A stretch of 64,000 nucleotides of DNA from Oribacterium parvum ACB1 (GTDB taxonomy: Bacteria; Bacillota; Clostridia; Lachnospirales; Lachnospiraceae): assembly GCF_000238055.2 (NCBI RefSeq), contig NZ_KE148312.1, forward strand, positions 565,201 through 629,200. The letters are read 5' to 3'. A program made the position numbers and the translations under genes. Below, one piece after another: positions 51,066 through 60,116 of this stretch (position 1 is the stretch's first letter; every line of letters starts with the position of its first letter). Under the pieces are notes generated by a model, which was not told where the DNA came from, did not search any database, and worked only from the letters and a program-made list of their open reading frames with translations.

Positions 51066-51311
51066 CATATACCTCGGCTTTCTTAATTTCGTGTATGATA
51101 TATACTTCTGCAACTTTCCTATATGCACAAGTACCCTTAACTGTTTATCGACAATATTATAGATTTTTATCCGTTTTCGACCCATTTTTTTATTAATATT
51201 TTATAAAAACAGGATTTATTCGTCAAGATTTTCCTTAAATCATCCAATGTTTTTCCGTAGGATTTTCCGCGTAAAAAAGAAGCCCGAGGAACAGATCCTC
51301 GAGCTTCTTTT
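51066..51311. other. Intergenic region between the two giant surface genes
   Basis: Contains the terminator near 51273-51313 and AT-rich sequence that probably includes the promoter of the downstream gene. No other gene is seen. Confidence 0.5.
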
Positions 51312-51313
51312 TT
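51273..51313 (-). terminator. Terminator of the upstream giant surface gene
   Basis: Arms AAGAAGC-CGAGGA and TCCTCG-GCTTCTT with a short loop, followed on the minus strand by TTTTTTA. It begins at the stop codon of the gene. Confidence 0.9.
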
Positions 51314-54300
51314 ACTTCTTCTTTCTTCCGTAAATGCCGTAGAAGGCAAGTCCGAGAATACTTAAGATAAATGCAGCTGCATAATAGAGCATCTTAGAGC
51401 TGTCATCCGTTCTTACCATTCTGGACCTCCGTGCCTCACTAAGCACCTCTCCCGGATGATTTACCGTCTCTTCAGGAATGGAGCGGTTTTCACCAAGCGT
51501 ATCTCCCGTTTTCTTTTCCGCACCGTCAACCGTTCCCGGATTGTTCGGTGTGGAGGGAACTCTCGGGGTGGAACCGCCTCCGCCTCCGCCGCCGGAATTT
51601 CTTCTGAATTCATTTTCAAAGAGAATCTCCGATACTCCTTCTCCATCCTTGAAAATCTTCTGTGTAACAAGCAAGTTTCCGTAATTACGGCTATCCTGAC
51701 TAACCGTAAAGACTACCTTATAAACCGACTTGTCATAGGTATAACCATATACCGCATCATCCACTTCTGTAAGGATATAGGTATAGACACCCGGAACCCG
51801 GAAATGAATCGGTTCAAATACCGCATGTCCTTCTCCCTGAATAGAAACTGTCTCTTCCTCAGATTCTCCGGGCATCGGCTGGAAGAGTTCCTTCGAAAGC
51901 TCCGATGCAGAAGCGACTTCCAACTCCTCACTAATAGATTCGATATTGCTGTCACTTGCAAGTCTTTCTATGGTATCGATGCTTGGTTCTTCCCGCTTAT
52001 CTGTCCAACGCAAAGACTCTGCACTAACTTCCATGGATTCTTTTCTTAAAACGAAGTGGAAGGTTTCCTCTCTTCCCGGCTTTTGTCCGATAATCTTCTT
52101 TCCGAGTTCTATCTGTCCCGGAACAGATTCTGCTTCAAAGACATTATTAAATACAAAATCATCTCCTCCGACAGTAGCGTAAAGTGCTCCGTTTCCGTCA
52201 TCCGTTACCGTAATAACGATTTCTCTCTTCGGCTTCTCATCATTCTTGACACCCGATACGGAACCACTCTCGGTCACGCTGTAGCGGTATGTTCCGGGCG
52301 CTGTCAAATGAACTTTTCCAAAACTGATTTCTCCGCCGTCGGAATCCGGGTTCGTCTTTGTCAGGCTGTTCTCAGCTCCTGCCTCTAAAGGCATAGGTGC
52401 CCCCGCATCCTCTTTCTTTAAGGTAAATTCGAACTTGTTTCGGATATCCGGTTTCATCAGACCGGTTTTTCCGGAAAGCTTCTTCTTAACCTTAATCTCC
52501 GCATCAATCGCTTCTACATTGTAGATGTTTTCGAAAATAAAGGGGTTGTTTACGCTGTACTCTAAATCCGATTCCAGCGCCTGATTATTCTTATTTTCTA
52601 CAGTAAGACTAATCTCCTGCTCTCCCATGTTTACAAGACTTACGCCTGCTACATTTCCTGCAGTTTCCGCAATCTTGTAGGTATATTTGCCCGGCTTTAA
52701 GATACGAATCTTTCCAAACTCCATGAGTCCGCCGTCGGAATCCGGGTTCTTTAATTCCGTAACACTTGCCTTTCCTTCCTCATTAAGAAGCGGCGCACCG
52801 TCCACTCCTCTTAAAGTGAAGGTAAACTTATTCTGAATATCCGGAGCAGCAAGTCCCGCAGGCACTTTCAGAACCTTCTTTACGGGTAAGCTGAATACCA
52901 AGGGCTTAACCAAGCGGTGTAAGCTGCCCGCCTGAAGAGTTTCCGCTTCCGCACCGGCCGGACGCGTATTGGTGTTATACTGTACAGCTCTGAAATAAGC
53001 CATATTACCGCTCTGCACATTTTCCTTGTTCCGATCGGTAGTCGCTGTCATCTTGACATAGGCAATCAGGATTCCCTGCTTATTCAGTGTGAAGTCCTGA
53101 CCCGACTTTGTTTTTCTTAAATCAAAGGCAACGGCCTGAACCTTCTTTTTGTCTATTGTGCCATTCTGACTCTCGTCTTCGTAATTCCATTCCTTCCAAA
53201 TCGGATTGTTCAGATCTCTTTCCGCCTCAGTCGGAACTTTTTCCGCAACGAGCACCCTCGGCTTTAAGGTATCCGAGCTGTTAGGATAGGATGGTTTAGT
53301 CAGCATACTGCTGATATCCACACCGTCAAAGTCTCCATTTCTCTCCGCATCTTTTCCTAAGATATCATAAAGCACCATTTCCGTTGTTCTGGTTCTGGCT
53401 TCCGCCTGATAAAGAAGACGATGTTTATAGGGATCCCCCATATAGCTCACATTTTCCGCAATAAAATCAGGATTGATTTCCGTGCTGACCGTATTGTTGA
53501 AGTTGGCTTCCACGACGGTAACCGGTCCGAAATTCATATTTGATGCCACAACAGAGGTTGTGAACTTCGAATTTTTGTCGGCTGCCTCTTCACGGATCTT
53601 CTTATAGTAGGAAATGTCTGTAAGCTTCGGATATTTTCCTTCCTCATCGGAAACATAGTTTCCGTCCCAAATAGTCGTATCATCTTGGTTGATATAACCC
53701 ACAGTATTGACTGCAGTTCTACCTCTATCCGCAATATTCGTGTACGGATTGTAGAGAGTATAGGTCATCTTCCAACCGCTACGGTTGCTATCTTTGTGCC
53801 AACGGCGGTATTGCTTACTTTCGGTGTTTTCCGGGGTGGTAAAGCGGACAATCATCATGGTACGTCCGGAGCCTTCCCAGTCCCTATTAAATTCTACTGT
53901 GTAATCCGTACCCTTCGCAAAACTCAAGTTACTATCTACAGAATACCCCCAAGTCCAAGTTCCAAGTTTAATTGATTCTTCGTCTACATAGGTTCCTGCC
54001 GGAAGGAGGTCATAAATAATTCCCTTATTTACCTGATACGGATCGGTATATTTAGCCTCCTGCAATGTCTCAGGGAGGTCTCCGTAATTAAAGCCTTCCA
54101 AACGAACATTTAGGGTCTGCACACTGTTTTGAGGATCATCTTCATAGGCTTTTTCAACATTCTTATTGAGATAGGGCGTAATCTCTAAGGGAGTTAAAGT
54201 ATATCCAACCTGTGCCCAGTACTGTCCGATTCTATCTTCGGTCTTCTTTACATCAAGCTGTCTGCCTTCTGCAGTTGCCGCACCACCGATAAAGCTGATC

Positions 54301-57300
54301 TTGTAATCATCCTCTTTCTCCATGGTCTTCTTAATCTTATCCTGCATATCCGCAGTCGGGGTAATTTGCATGGTATAAGATGCATCGAAACCGGTACTGT
54401 AATAAGGAGAATCCTGCTTCAGCTCTAAGCCCACAATGCTATCTCCAAAGACAGCATGGAGATCCAGCTGGTTGTCTCGATAGATATTTTCCGTATCGCT
54501 CTTTGTATACTTCTTGGTAAAACCGCTTTCCGGAGTAAAGATAACCTGTCCCCCTGCGTTATAGGAGAATTGTCCATACTTAAAGTAAGTACTCTCGTTC
54601 TTTTTCCGTAAATATACGGCAACGGGAGGATAGTCTTCATTTCTCTTTCTAAGATCCGCTTTCGGGCTAAAAGGTACTAGAGCATTATTGGACTTTTCTA
54701 CATCGCGAACCCTCATTTCCTTTAAGAAGATAGAGCTATAGTAATAGTCCTCATCCTTTAGTGGATACTTTTCTCTATATGCGTCTCTATTTGTCCCTGT
54801 TGTACTGTCCAGGCCTTCCAGATCATCCTGTGTAAGGTCCGTGCTAACGGGTTTTCCGTTTATACTTCCCTCTCCTTTATGCCTAACAGAAAGGAGATAG
54901 TACTTTCCGTCTCTAAGGGTAACACCGGAGCCATTCTTGTTCGGATCCGGAGAAGTAACATAGCTTCCGTCCTCATTGACCTTCACATTTGCACTGTCTG
55001 CCTTGTAGTCCGTAGTCAGGGTAAAACTCTCCTTATAGGTACCGGCCCTAAGAGGTGCGTCCTTCCCGTCCTTATAAATCGACTGCAAGCCGAAAATATT
55101 GACATAGTTCTGTCTGATGCCGGTATTGTACTTATTATAAGAGAAGCCTCCGTCTCCTCTCGGACGAGGGAAAACAAATCTGTTTTCCACTGTGACATCA
55201 ATATCACGCTTAAACTTGTCTGCCCAGATTTCAGTAAACTTGATCTTATTGCTTATTTCCAAGCCGTCTTTATAGATATCTCTTCCTGCCGCCTTTGCAT
55301 CCTCTAACTTTTTATACGGATACTTATACACTAAAGCATAGACCTGAGAATTCAAACGCCCGTTGGGATGGTAGTTGTCCCAGCCTATATAAGGCTCCTG
55401 TGTCGGTAATTTCGGCACGCTCGGATCCTTGGAGATTCCCACATAGGTTCTTCCTATAGGATTTTCCATATACTTTTTATCCGCAGGCGGCTCCTCTGTC
55501 ATATATTCGGTAATCTTACTGTAACCGCCTCTTGGAAAGGCCGCGATGCTATCCGGATGATAATAGCCATTCCATCTGGTATCCATCGGAAGCTTTTTCG
55601 CACCAACAAGCTCTCCTCCGTCCTCTGCATTTCGAACACGCTCAAACTTATATTCAAAAGGCTGTGAGCTTCCTGTTGCTCTCTCTACCTCTACATACCA
55701 AACAGTATAGAAATAATTATTCGCATTCTCCGGTGCCTTTCCCCAGCTTGAATCCCAGTTGAAATATACACCGCCGTTGACATCCGCTTTTCCGGGCTTC
55801 AGAGTCACCTTAGTAGGATTGACCTTGGTCTCTACATGTACGGACATGTCCTGCTTTGCAGTTGAATTTAAACTGCTGTCCTTTTTGTTCTTTACTTCCA
55901 TACTTACAGGGAACTTATAGTCATAAACGCCCTTTTCTTCGCCGCCTTCCGACTTATGCTTAACCTTAAGCATACTTGGGGTAAGGTTATAAGCGATATC
56001 CGCCTTAAAGGTAACACCGCCGCTTAGCTCCTTGTAATTCGTTAAACGAAGGAAGGCTTCGCCGTTCTTTTCAATGGTTTCATAACTAAAGCTACTCTGC
56101 GCATTGCTTTCTCCCTTTTTCGGAAGACCATGCACATAGGGCGGCTTCACAGGATAAGCGCCTGAATTATCCATGGCGGTAGATACATTTACCTTATCCG
56201 GATCATCCCAGCCCTTAAAAATACGGGCAGGTACATCAATCGTCACCTCTCCCGGAGCATACACCGTATCCACTCCACCTTTTAAGGTAAGTTCAATTCC
56301 CAAGGTGCTTGTGTTTAAAGCATTGGAACCCTGTTCAGGAGGAATAATCACGAGATTCTTCTGCTGTCTCATGCGCTTTTCCTTCTTTTCCTCAGCATCG
56401 GTAATCGTGCTATCCTCTTCAATCTCATCCGTATAGCTGTGTCCGTTTACCGCTGTCGGTTCCTCTCTCCAGAAGGCTCTAAGCTCATGGCCTTCAGGAG
56501 TCGTCGTTGCAGCCCGTGCAGCCACTATCACATACGGGCTAAAGCTCTTTGCGGAAAAGCTTAAGTCTTCTCCCTCATCCTTCAAAGTAAGAGTCTCCGC
56601 CTTCTGCCCTTCATCAAGATGCACAAGCTGTAAATCCTTCTTCTCTTCCAGAGCTTCTTTCATCTCCTGCGTCTTTTGCAGACGAATCTCTACTTTCTTC
56701 CCTTTTTTAGGCTGTACTTCTCTTTCTTCGCCGTCAATCAGACGATAAAAAGAAATATCCACTGCTTCCAAAACGGTCAGCTCCGGCTGTTCTTCCGAAT
56801 CCTTACTCCGGTATTCCTTCTCAAGATGGGCCTTTGCTTCTTCCAGCACAGCTTCCTCTTCAATGGGAACAAGTTTCATGAAAGTTCCCTCAAAGAAGGT
56901 GCCGTCTTTGAAGGACGCAGTGTACAAGAGATTTCCTCCGGAAAGTGCTTCAAGAGAGCCGGCTTCCATATATTCCGACTTTTCCTCTTCTTTGCTCTCT
57001 TCGGCTTCCTTCGCTTCTTCCGATTCCTTCACTTCTTCCGATTCTTTCGCTTCTTCCGATTCCTTCTTCTCCTCGGATTCCCCGCTGTCGTCGGAAGTCT
57101 TACTCTTTTCTTCCTCTGAAGACTCTTCTTTCTCCGCTTCCTCTATATTTTCTTCCGTTTTTCCTTCCTTTGCGGAATCTTCTTTTTCTACGGAAGAACT
57201 AAACTTTTCTTCCGCTTTCATCCCTATCTGCTCAACGATTTCTTTCGCATTTCCTTCTGCATAAGTCAAAGCCTGCAGATTGCCAAGAAGCATTAAAAAA

Positions 57301-57407
57301 ATAAGGAAATACGCTATTCCTTTATTTAAAAATTTCTTATTTCTTTGATGCCTCTGCGACACTCTTCGTCGGGAAGAATGTTCTCCTTCTCTTTCTCTCT
57401 TGTTCAT
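51312..57407 (-). CDS. Giant cell-surface protein with pilin-type isopeptide domains (paralogue 2)
   Basis: A 2031-aa predicted adhesin, clearly homologous to the next gene along its whole length (shared blocks such as MSVHVETKVNPTKVTLKPG, YDLLPAGT and TRTTEMVLYDILG). Signal region with YFLIFLMLLGNLQALTYAEG, then an acidic low-complexity stretch with KESEEAKESEEVKESEEAKE. C-terminal FctA/Spy0128-like domains: FTFTLRGVDGAPL ... ENIYN, FEFTLKKEDAGAPMP ... YRYSVTESG ... FNNVF and FHFVLRKE ... YTYILTEVDD ... FENEF. The last one carries an extra, acidic, Ser/Glu-rich insertion of about 55 residues. The protein ends Gly/Ser-rich, then VRTDDSSKMLYYAAAF, a membrane helix and GRKKK. GAGGAG precedes the ATG. 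Confidence 0.85.
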   Translation of the reverse strand: MNKREREGEHSSRRRVSQRHQRNKKFLNKGIAYFLIFLMLLGNLQALTYAEGNAKEIVEQIGMKAEEKFSSSVEKEDSAKEGKTEENIEEAEKEESSEEEKSKTSDDSGESEEKKESEEAKESEEVKESEEAKEAEESKEEEKSEYMEAGSLEALSGGNLLYTASFKDGTFFEGTFMKLVPIEEEAVLEEAKAHLEKEYRSKDSEEQPELTVLEAVDISFYRLIDGEEREVQPKKGKKVEIRLQKTQEMKEALEEKKDLQLVHLDEGQKAETLTLKDEGEDLSFSAKSFSPYVIVAARAATTTPEGHELRAFWREEPTAVNGHSYTDEIEEDSTITDAEEKKEKRMRQQKNLVIIPPEQGSNALNTSTLGIELTLKGGVDTVYAPGEVTIDVPARIFKGWDDPDKVNVSTAMDNSGAYPVKPPYVHGLPKKGESNAQSSFSYETIEKNGEAFLRLTNYKELSGGVTFKADIAYNLTPSMLKVKHKSEGGEEKGVYDYKFPVSMEVKNKKDSSLNSTAKQDMSVHVETKVNPTKVTLKPGKADVNGGVYFNWDSSWGKAPENANNYFYTVWYVEVERATGSSQPFEYKFERVRNAEDGGELVGAKKLPMDTRWNGYYHPDSIAAFPRGGYSKITEYMTEEPPADKKYMENPIGRTYVGISKDPSVPKLPTQEPYIGWDNYHPNGRLNSQVYALVYKYPYKKLEDAKAAGRDIYKDGLEISNKIKFTEIWADKFKRDIDVTVENRFVFPRPRGDGGFSYNKYNTGIRQNYVNIFGLQSIYKDGKDAPLRAGTYKESFTLTTDYKADSANVKVNEDGSYVTSPDPNKNGSGVTLRDGKYYLLSVRHKGEGSINGKPVSTDLTQDDLEGLDSTTGTNRDAYREKYPLKDEDYYYSSIFLKEMRVRDVEKSNNALVPFSPKADLRKRNEDYPPVAVYLRKKNESTYFKYGQFSYNAGGQVIFTPESGFTKKYTKSDTENIYRDNQLDLHAVFGDSIVGLELKQDSPYYSTGFDASYTMQITPTADMQDKIKKTMEKEDDYKISFIGGAATAEGRQLDVKKTEDRIGQYWAQVGYTLTPLEITPYLNKNVEKAYEDDPQNSVQTLNVRLEGFNYGDLPETLQEAKYTDPYQVNKGIIYDLLPAGTYVDEESIKLGTWTWGYSVDSNLSFAKGTDYTVEFNRDWEGSGRTMMIVRFTTPENTESKQYRRWHKDSNRSGWKMTYTLYNPYTNIADRGRTAVNTVGYINQDDTTIWDGNYVSDEEGKYPKLTDISYYKKIREEAADKNSKFTTSVVASNMNFGPVTVVEANFNNTVSTEINPDFIAENVSYMGDPYKHRLLYQAEARTRTTEMVLYDILGKDAERNGDFDGVDISSMLTKPSYPNSSDTLKPRVLVAEKVPTEAERDLNNPIWKEWNYEDESQNGTIDKKKVQAVAFDLRKTKSGQDFTLNKQGILIAYVKMTATTDRNKENVQSGNMAYFRAVQYNTNTRPAGAEAETLQAGSLHRLVKPLVFSLPVKKVLKVPAGLAAPDIQNKFTFTLRGVDGAPLLNEEGKASVTELKNPDSDGGLMEFGKIRILKPGKYTYKIAETAGNVAGVSLVNMGEQEISLTVENKNNQALESDLEYSVNNPFIFENIYNVEAIDAEIKVKKKLSGKTGLMKPDIRNKFEFTLKKEDAGAPMPLEAGAENSLTKTNPDSDGGEISFGKVHLTAPGTYRYSVTESGSVSGVKNDEKPKREIVITVTDDGNGALYATVGGDDFVFNNVFEAESVPGQIELGKKIIGQKPGREETFHFVLRKESMEVSAESLRWTDKREEPSIDTIERLASDSNIESISEELEVASASELSKELFQPMPGESEEETVSIQGEGHAVFEPIHFRVPGVYTYILTEVDDAVYGYTYDKSVYKVVFTVSQDSRNYGNLLVTQKIFKDGEGVSEILFENEFRRNSGGGGGGGSTPRVPSTPNNPGTVDGAEKKTGDTLGENRSIPEETVNHPGEVLSEARRSRMVRTDDSSKMLYYAAAFILSILGLAFYGIYGRKKK

Positions 57408-57472
57408 CGCACTCCTCTGCTTTCCTTTTCTGCACCGTCATAAAGATGCCTATTTGTTTTAAAAAATAAAAA

Positions 57473-57487
57473 TTGAATACAATTCAA
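57473..57487. promoter_or_regulatory. Palindrome upstream of the giant surface genes
   Basis: TTGAAT-ACA-ATTCAA, a perfect 6-3-6 palindrome 66 bp upstream of the start codon. Possible minus-strand promoter elements TTGATT-16-TAATAT lie further upstream, near 57505-57535. Confidence 0.4.
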
Positions 57488-57619
57488 GTTTTTCTTAAGA
57501 AATATTACTATAAATTTTAATATAATCAAGCTAATTATTCTGTTTCTGTCTCAAAGTAAAAAAAATCAAAGACTGTCAAAGAAATTCCAAGATAGTTCAA
57601 AGATTGAAGTTTAAAATTT

Positions 57620-57817
57620 TTAACGAATCCATGATAAAAGCACAATGAAATGGATGTACTTCTTCTCACTCTCGACCTTTATTTCCCCTTTATGCATCGT
57701 GACAATTTCCTTGGCAATGGAAAGGCCGAGCCCGTAACCCTTTCCTCCGGAATGAGACTCATCGAGTCTAAAGAAGCGTTTAAATAAATTCTTTCTTTCC
57801 TCTTCAAAAAACTTCAT
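57620..57817 (-). pseudogene. C-terminal fragment of a sensor histidine kinase
   Basis: 65 codons encode [51 protein letters not shown]. This is the F box, G2 box ([12 protein letters not shown]) and following strand of a HATPase_c domain. The H box, N box and sensor parts are missing and no response regulator is nearby. It is probably the remains of a two-component system upstream of the surface-protein genes. Confidence 0.75.
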
Positions 57818-58005
57818 AAAAGCATTGCTATTCCCTTTACTTTAGTGATACACTTAGTCGGGTTTTCAGTTAAATGCAGTAATAAAATATAGACAAATTA
57901 AGTAAAACATTTAGACTGATTTGGCTTCTATGTCGAAAGCCCTTAGATGAGAAAATGGAAAGCCCTTTCTTCTCGTCATAAATTCTAAAAAAGGAGGAAA
58001 GATTG

Positions 58006-58098
58006 ATGAAAAGCAGTGATGGCACGGATCCGGGAGCCTATGATTTTACTTTTGTAGCGGAAGATCCGAAGAATGATTCCTCCTTCCCTATAATCTAA
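58006..58098 (+). CDS. Short ORF (30 codons) upstream of mgtE, possible leader peptide
   Basis: ATG at 58006 follows a strong AGGAGG with 8-nt spacing. The peptide is rich in Asp, Ser and Pro: MKSSDGTDPGAYDFTF, then VAEDPKNDSSFPII. It ends 52 bp before mgtE. It may be a regulatory leader peptide or the relic of a larger gene; I recognise no family. The surrounding AT-rich gap (57818-58150) shows no other gene and no M-box consensus. Confidence 0.4.
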   Translation: MKSSDGTDPGAYDFTFVAEDPKNDSSFPII

Positions 58099-58150
58099 AC
58101 TCATAAGTTCTTTTTCCCTGTGTCCATGAAGTTTTGGAAAGGAGAGAAAA

Positions 58151-59548
58151 ATGAACGAAAATGAAAGAATTCAGCAAGACTACGTTCAAGAAATTATAGA
58201 TCTCATTCGCAGTGGCGAAACGGAAGAGCAAATCCGGGAGAGTCTGGAAGAATACCATGCGAATGACATTGCGTCCGCCCTTCCCCTTTTAGAAGAGGAA
58301 GAGCGTAAGTTTTTGTACAGTCTTTTAGATAATGAGCGCCTCAGTGAGGTTATGGAGTATGCCGAGCACGGCTACGAATATCTGGAAGAGATAAGTCCAA
58401 GCAGGGCCGGAATCGTCCTTTCCGAGATGGAGCCGGATGATGCCGTAGACTTACTGAAAGAAGCCGATCCCGAGAAAAAGACCATCTGGCTTTCCAAGAT
58501 GAGCCTGAAGGATCGAAACGAACTGCAGATTCTGGCCGCCTATGATGAAGCCTTCATCGGTTCTCGTATGACGACAAACTTTGTCTTCTTGACAAAGGAT
58601 TTAAATATCCGGGACGCCATGCGCTCTCTGATTGAACAGGCTGCCGAGCATGACAATATTTCCAAGGTCTATGTCGTACACGAAGACGGCTCCTACTATG
58701 GTGCAGTAGATTTAAAAGAATTGATTATCGCAAGAAGAGATACCAAGCTCGACGATATTACGGAAACCGGTTATCCGTTTGTCTATGCGGATGAAAAGAT
58801 TGAGGACTGTTTGGAGCGTATCAAAGGCTATGCCGAGAACTCCATTCCCGTTTTAGGAGAAAACAATATCATCTTAGGTGTAATCACCGCCCAAGATGTA
58901 TTGGAAGTTTACGATGATGAGATGGGTGAAGACTATGCTCGTTTGGGAGGTCTTACCGCGGAAGAGGATTTGAATGAACCGCTTCTGGAAAGTGTGAAAA
59001 AACGCCTTCCTTGGCTTGTGATTCTGCTTTTCCTCGGTCTTGTTGTTTCCACCGTAGTGGGTCTTTTTGAAACCGTGGTAGCACAGCTTACCATTATCAT
59101 GGCTTTCCAGTCGCTGATTCTTGATATGTCCGGAAATGTCGGTACCCAGTCTCTTGCGGTCACCATCCGTGTTCTGATGGACGAGCGTCTCACCGCAAAG
59201 CAGAAGATGACTTTAGTCGGAAAGGAAATGGGAGTAGGCGGATTAAACGGTCTTGTAATCGGCTTGTTTTCCTTAGTCGGTATCGGTGCATACCTATATT
59301 TCTTTAAGCACCAGCCACTGCATATTGCCATTGCTATTTCTTCCTGTATCGGATTTTCCCTAATGCTCTCCATGGTGATTTCCTCCCTAGTCGGCACCGT
59401 TACGCCTATCTTCTTTAAGAAGGTCGGAGTAGACCCGGCAGCGGCTTCCGGCCCCTTGATTACCACCATTAATGATTTAGTCGGTGTAGTCAGCTACTAT
59501 GGACTGACTTGGATTTTGCTTTTGGAAATCCTGAAGATTTCAGGGTAA
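58151..59548 (+). CDS. mgtE: Magnesium transporter MgtE
   Basis: A Mg2+-gated channel for magnesium uptake at the cytoplasmic membrane. 465 aa, normal length. N-terminal superhelical domain (residues about 1-135, with LLKEADPEKKTIWLSKMS), two CBS domains (about 140-265, with VYVVHEDGSYYGAVDLKELI and IPVLGENNIILGVITAQDVLEVYDDEMGEDYARLGGL) and five membrane helices from about 285. These include the pore segment MAFQSLILDMSGNVGTQSLAVTIRVL and the conserved SGPLITTINDLVGV. GGAGAG precedes the ATG. The preceding 30-codon ORF may regulate it. Confidence 0.96.
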   Translation: MNENERIQQDYVQEIIDLIRSGETEEQIRESLEEYHANDIASALPLLEEEERKFLYSLLDNERLSEVMEYAEHGYEYLEEISPSRAGIVLSEMEPDDAVDLLKEADPEKKTIWLSKMSLKDRNELQILAAYDEAFIGSRMTTNFVFLTKDLNIRDAMRSLIEQAAEHDNISKVYVVHEDGSYYGAVDLKELIIARRDTKLDDITETGYPFVYADEKIEDCLERIKGYAENSIPVLGENNIILGVITAQDVLEVYDDEMGEDYARLGGLTAEEDLNEPLLESVKKRLPWLVILLFLGLVVSTVVGLFETVVAQLTIIMAFQSLILDMSGNVGTQSLAVTIRVLMDERLTAKQKMTLVGKEMGVGGLNGLVIGLFSLVGIGAYLYFFKHQPLHIAIAISSCIGFSLMLSMVISSLVGTVTPIFFKKVGVDPAAASGPLITTINDLVGVVSYYGLTWILLLEILKISG

Positions 59549-59553
59549 ATGCG

Positions 59554-59913
59554 ATGCTTTCCGTTTCTTTAGACTTAGTAAAAAAAGCCTGTATGGAAAA
59601 AGCCGGGCTGGAAGCAAGATTCTGCACAATGGAAAAGCAAGATAATGGAAGCGGATTTCCATATACTTATAATTTGAAACTAAATGGGAAGTCCTACTCT
59701 CTTCGGGTCTTTAGCGAAGAAGTGGAGGAGCTTTCTACGATACTTTCCTATGCAGTCTTTTCCGAAAGCGGAGAGATGCTCTGCATGGCAAAGACCGAGT
59801 TCTACTCTCCCGATTATCCCTTGGCTGAAGCCCCCTACGCACATCTTATTCCAGAAACAAGCCCCTGCGCAGTCTGCAAGAAAAAGCTTTCCGGAGAATG
59901 TGCGGGGCGATAA
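59554..59913 (+). CDS. Small protein of unknown function with C-terminal cysteine motif
   Basis: A 119-aa soluble protein (MLSVSLDLVKKACMEKAGLEARFCTME ...) ending with CAVCKKKLSGEC, a possible zinc site. It begins 5 bp after the mgtE stop with only a weak GGG ribosome-binding site, so it is probably translated by coupling to mgtE. I recognise no family. It is followed by a terminator. Confidence 0.6.
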   Translation: MLSVSLDLVKKACMEKAGLEARFCTMEKQDNGSGFPYTYNLKLNGKSYSLRVFSEEVEELSTILSYAVFSESGEMLCMAKTEFYSPDYPLAEAPYAHLIPETSPCAVCKKKLSGECAGR

Positions 59914-59926
59914 GATTAAAAAAACA

Positions 59927-59968
59927 CAAAAATATTCCGTACCGGCCAATAGGTCGGTATTTTTGTAT
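59927..59968 (+). terminator. Terminator of the mgtE operon
   Basis: TACCGGCC-AATA-GGTCGGTA hairpin enclosed by ACAAAAATA and TATTTTTGT. Confidence 0.8.
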
Positions 59969-60116
59969 GGAAATTTTACCATTCTTCCTTTTTGAAAAAA
60001 TAATATTTTTATAAAATTTGACGATACATATGTTAATTAGGAAAATACGGATTGATATGAATTGGAATAAAATAGTATTGGCCTTTAGTGTTAGTAGTTA
60101 AGAGGAGTATTTTATC

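Noticed and set aside
57930-58000. M-box magnesium riboswitch before mgtE
   Set aside because: Only a short ATGTCGAAAG stretch resembles the M-box; the other conserved blocks are absent.
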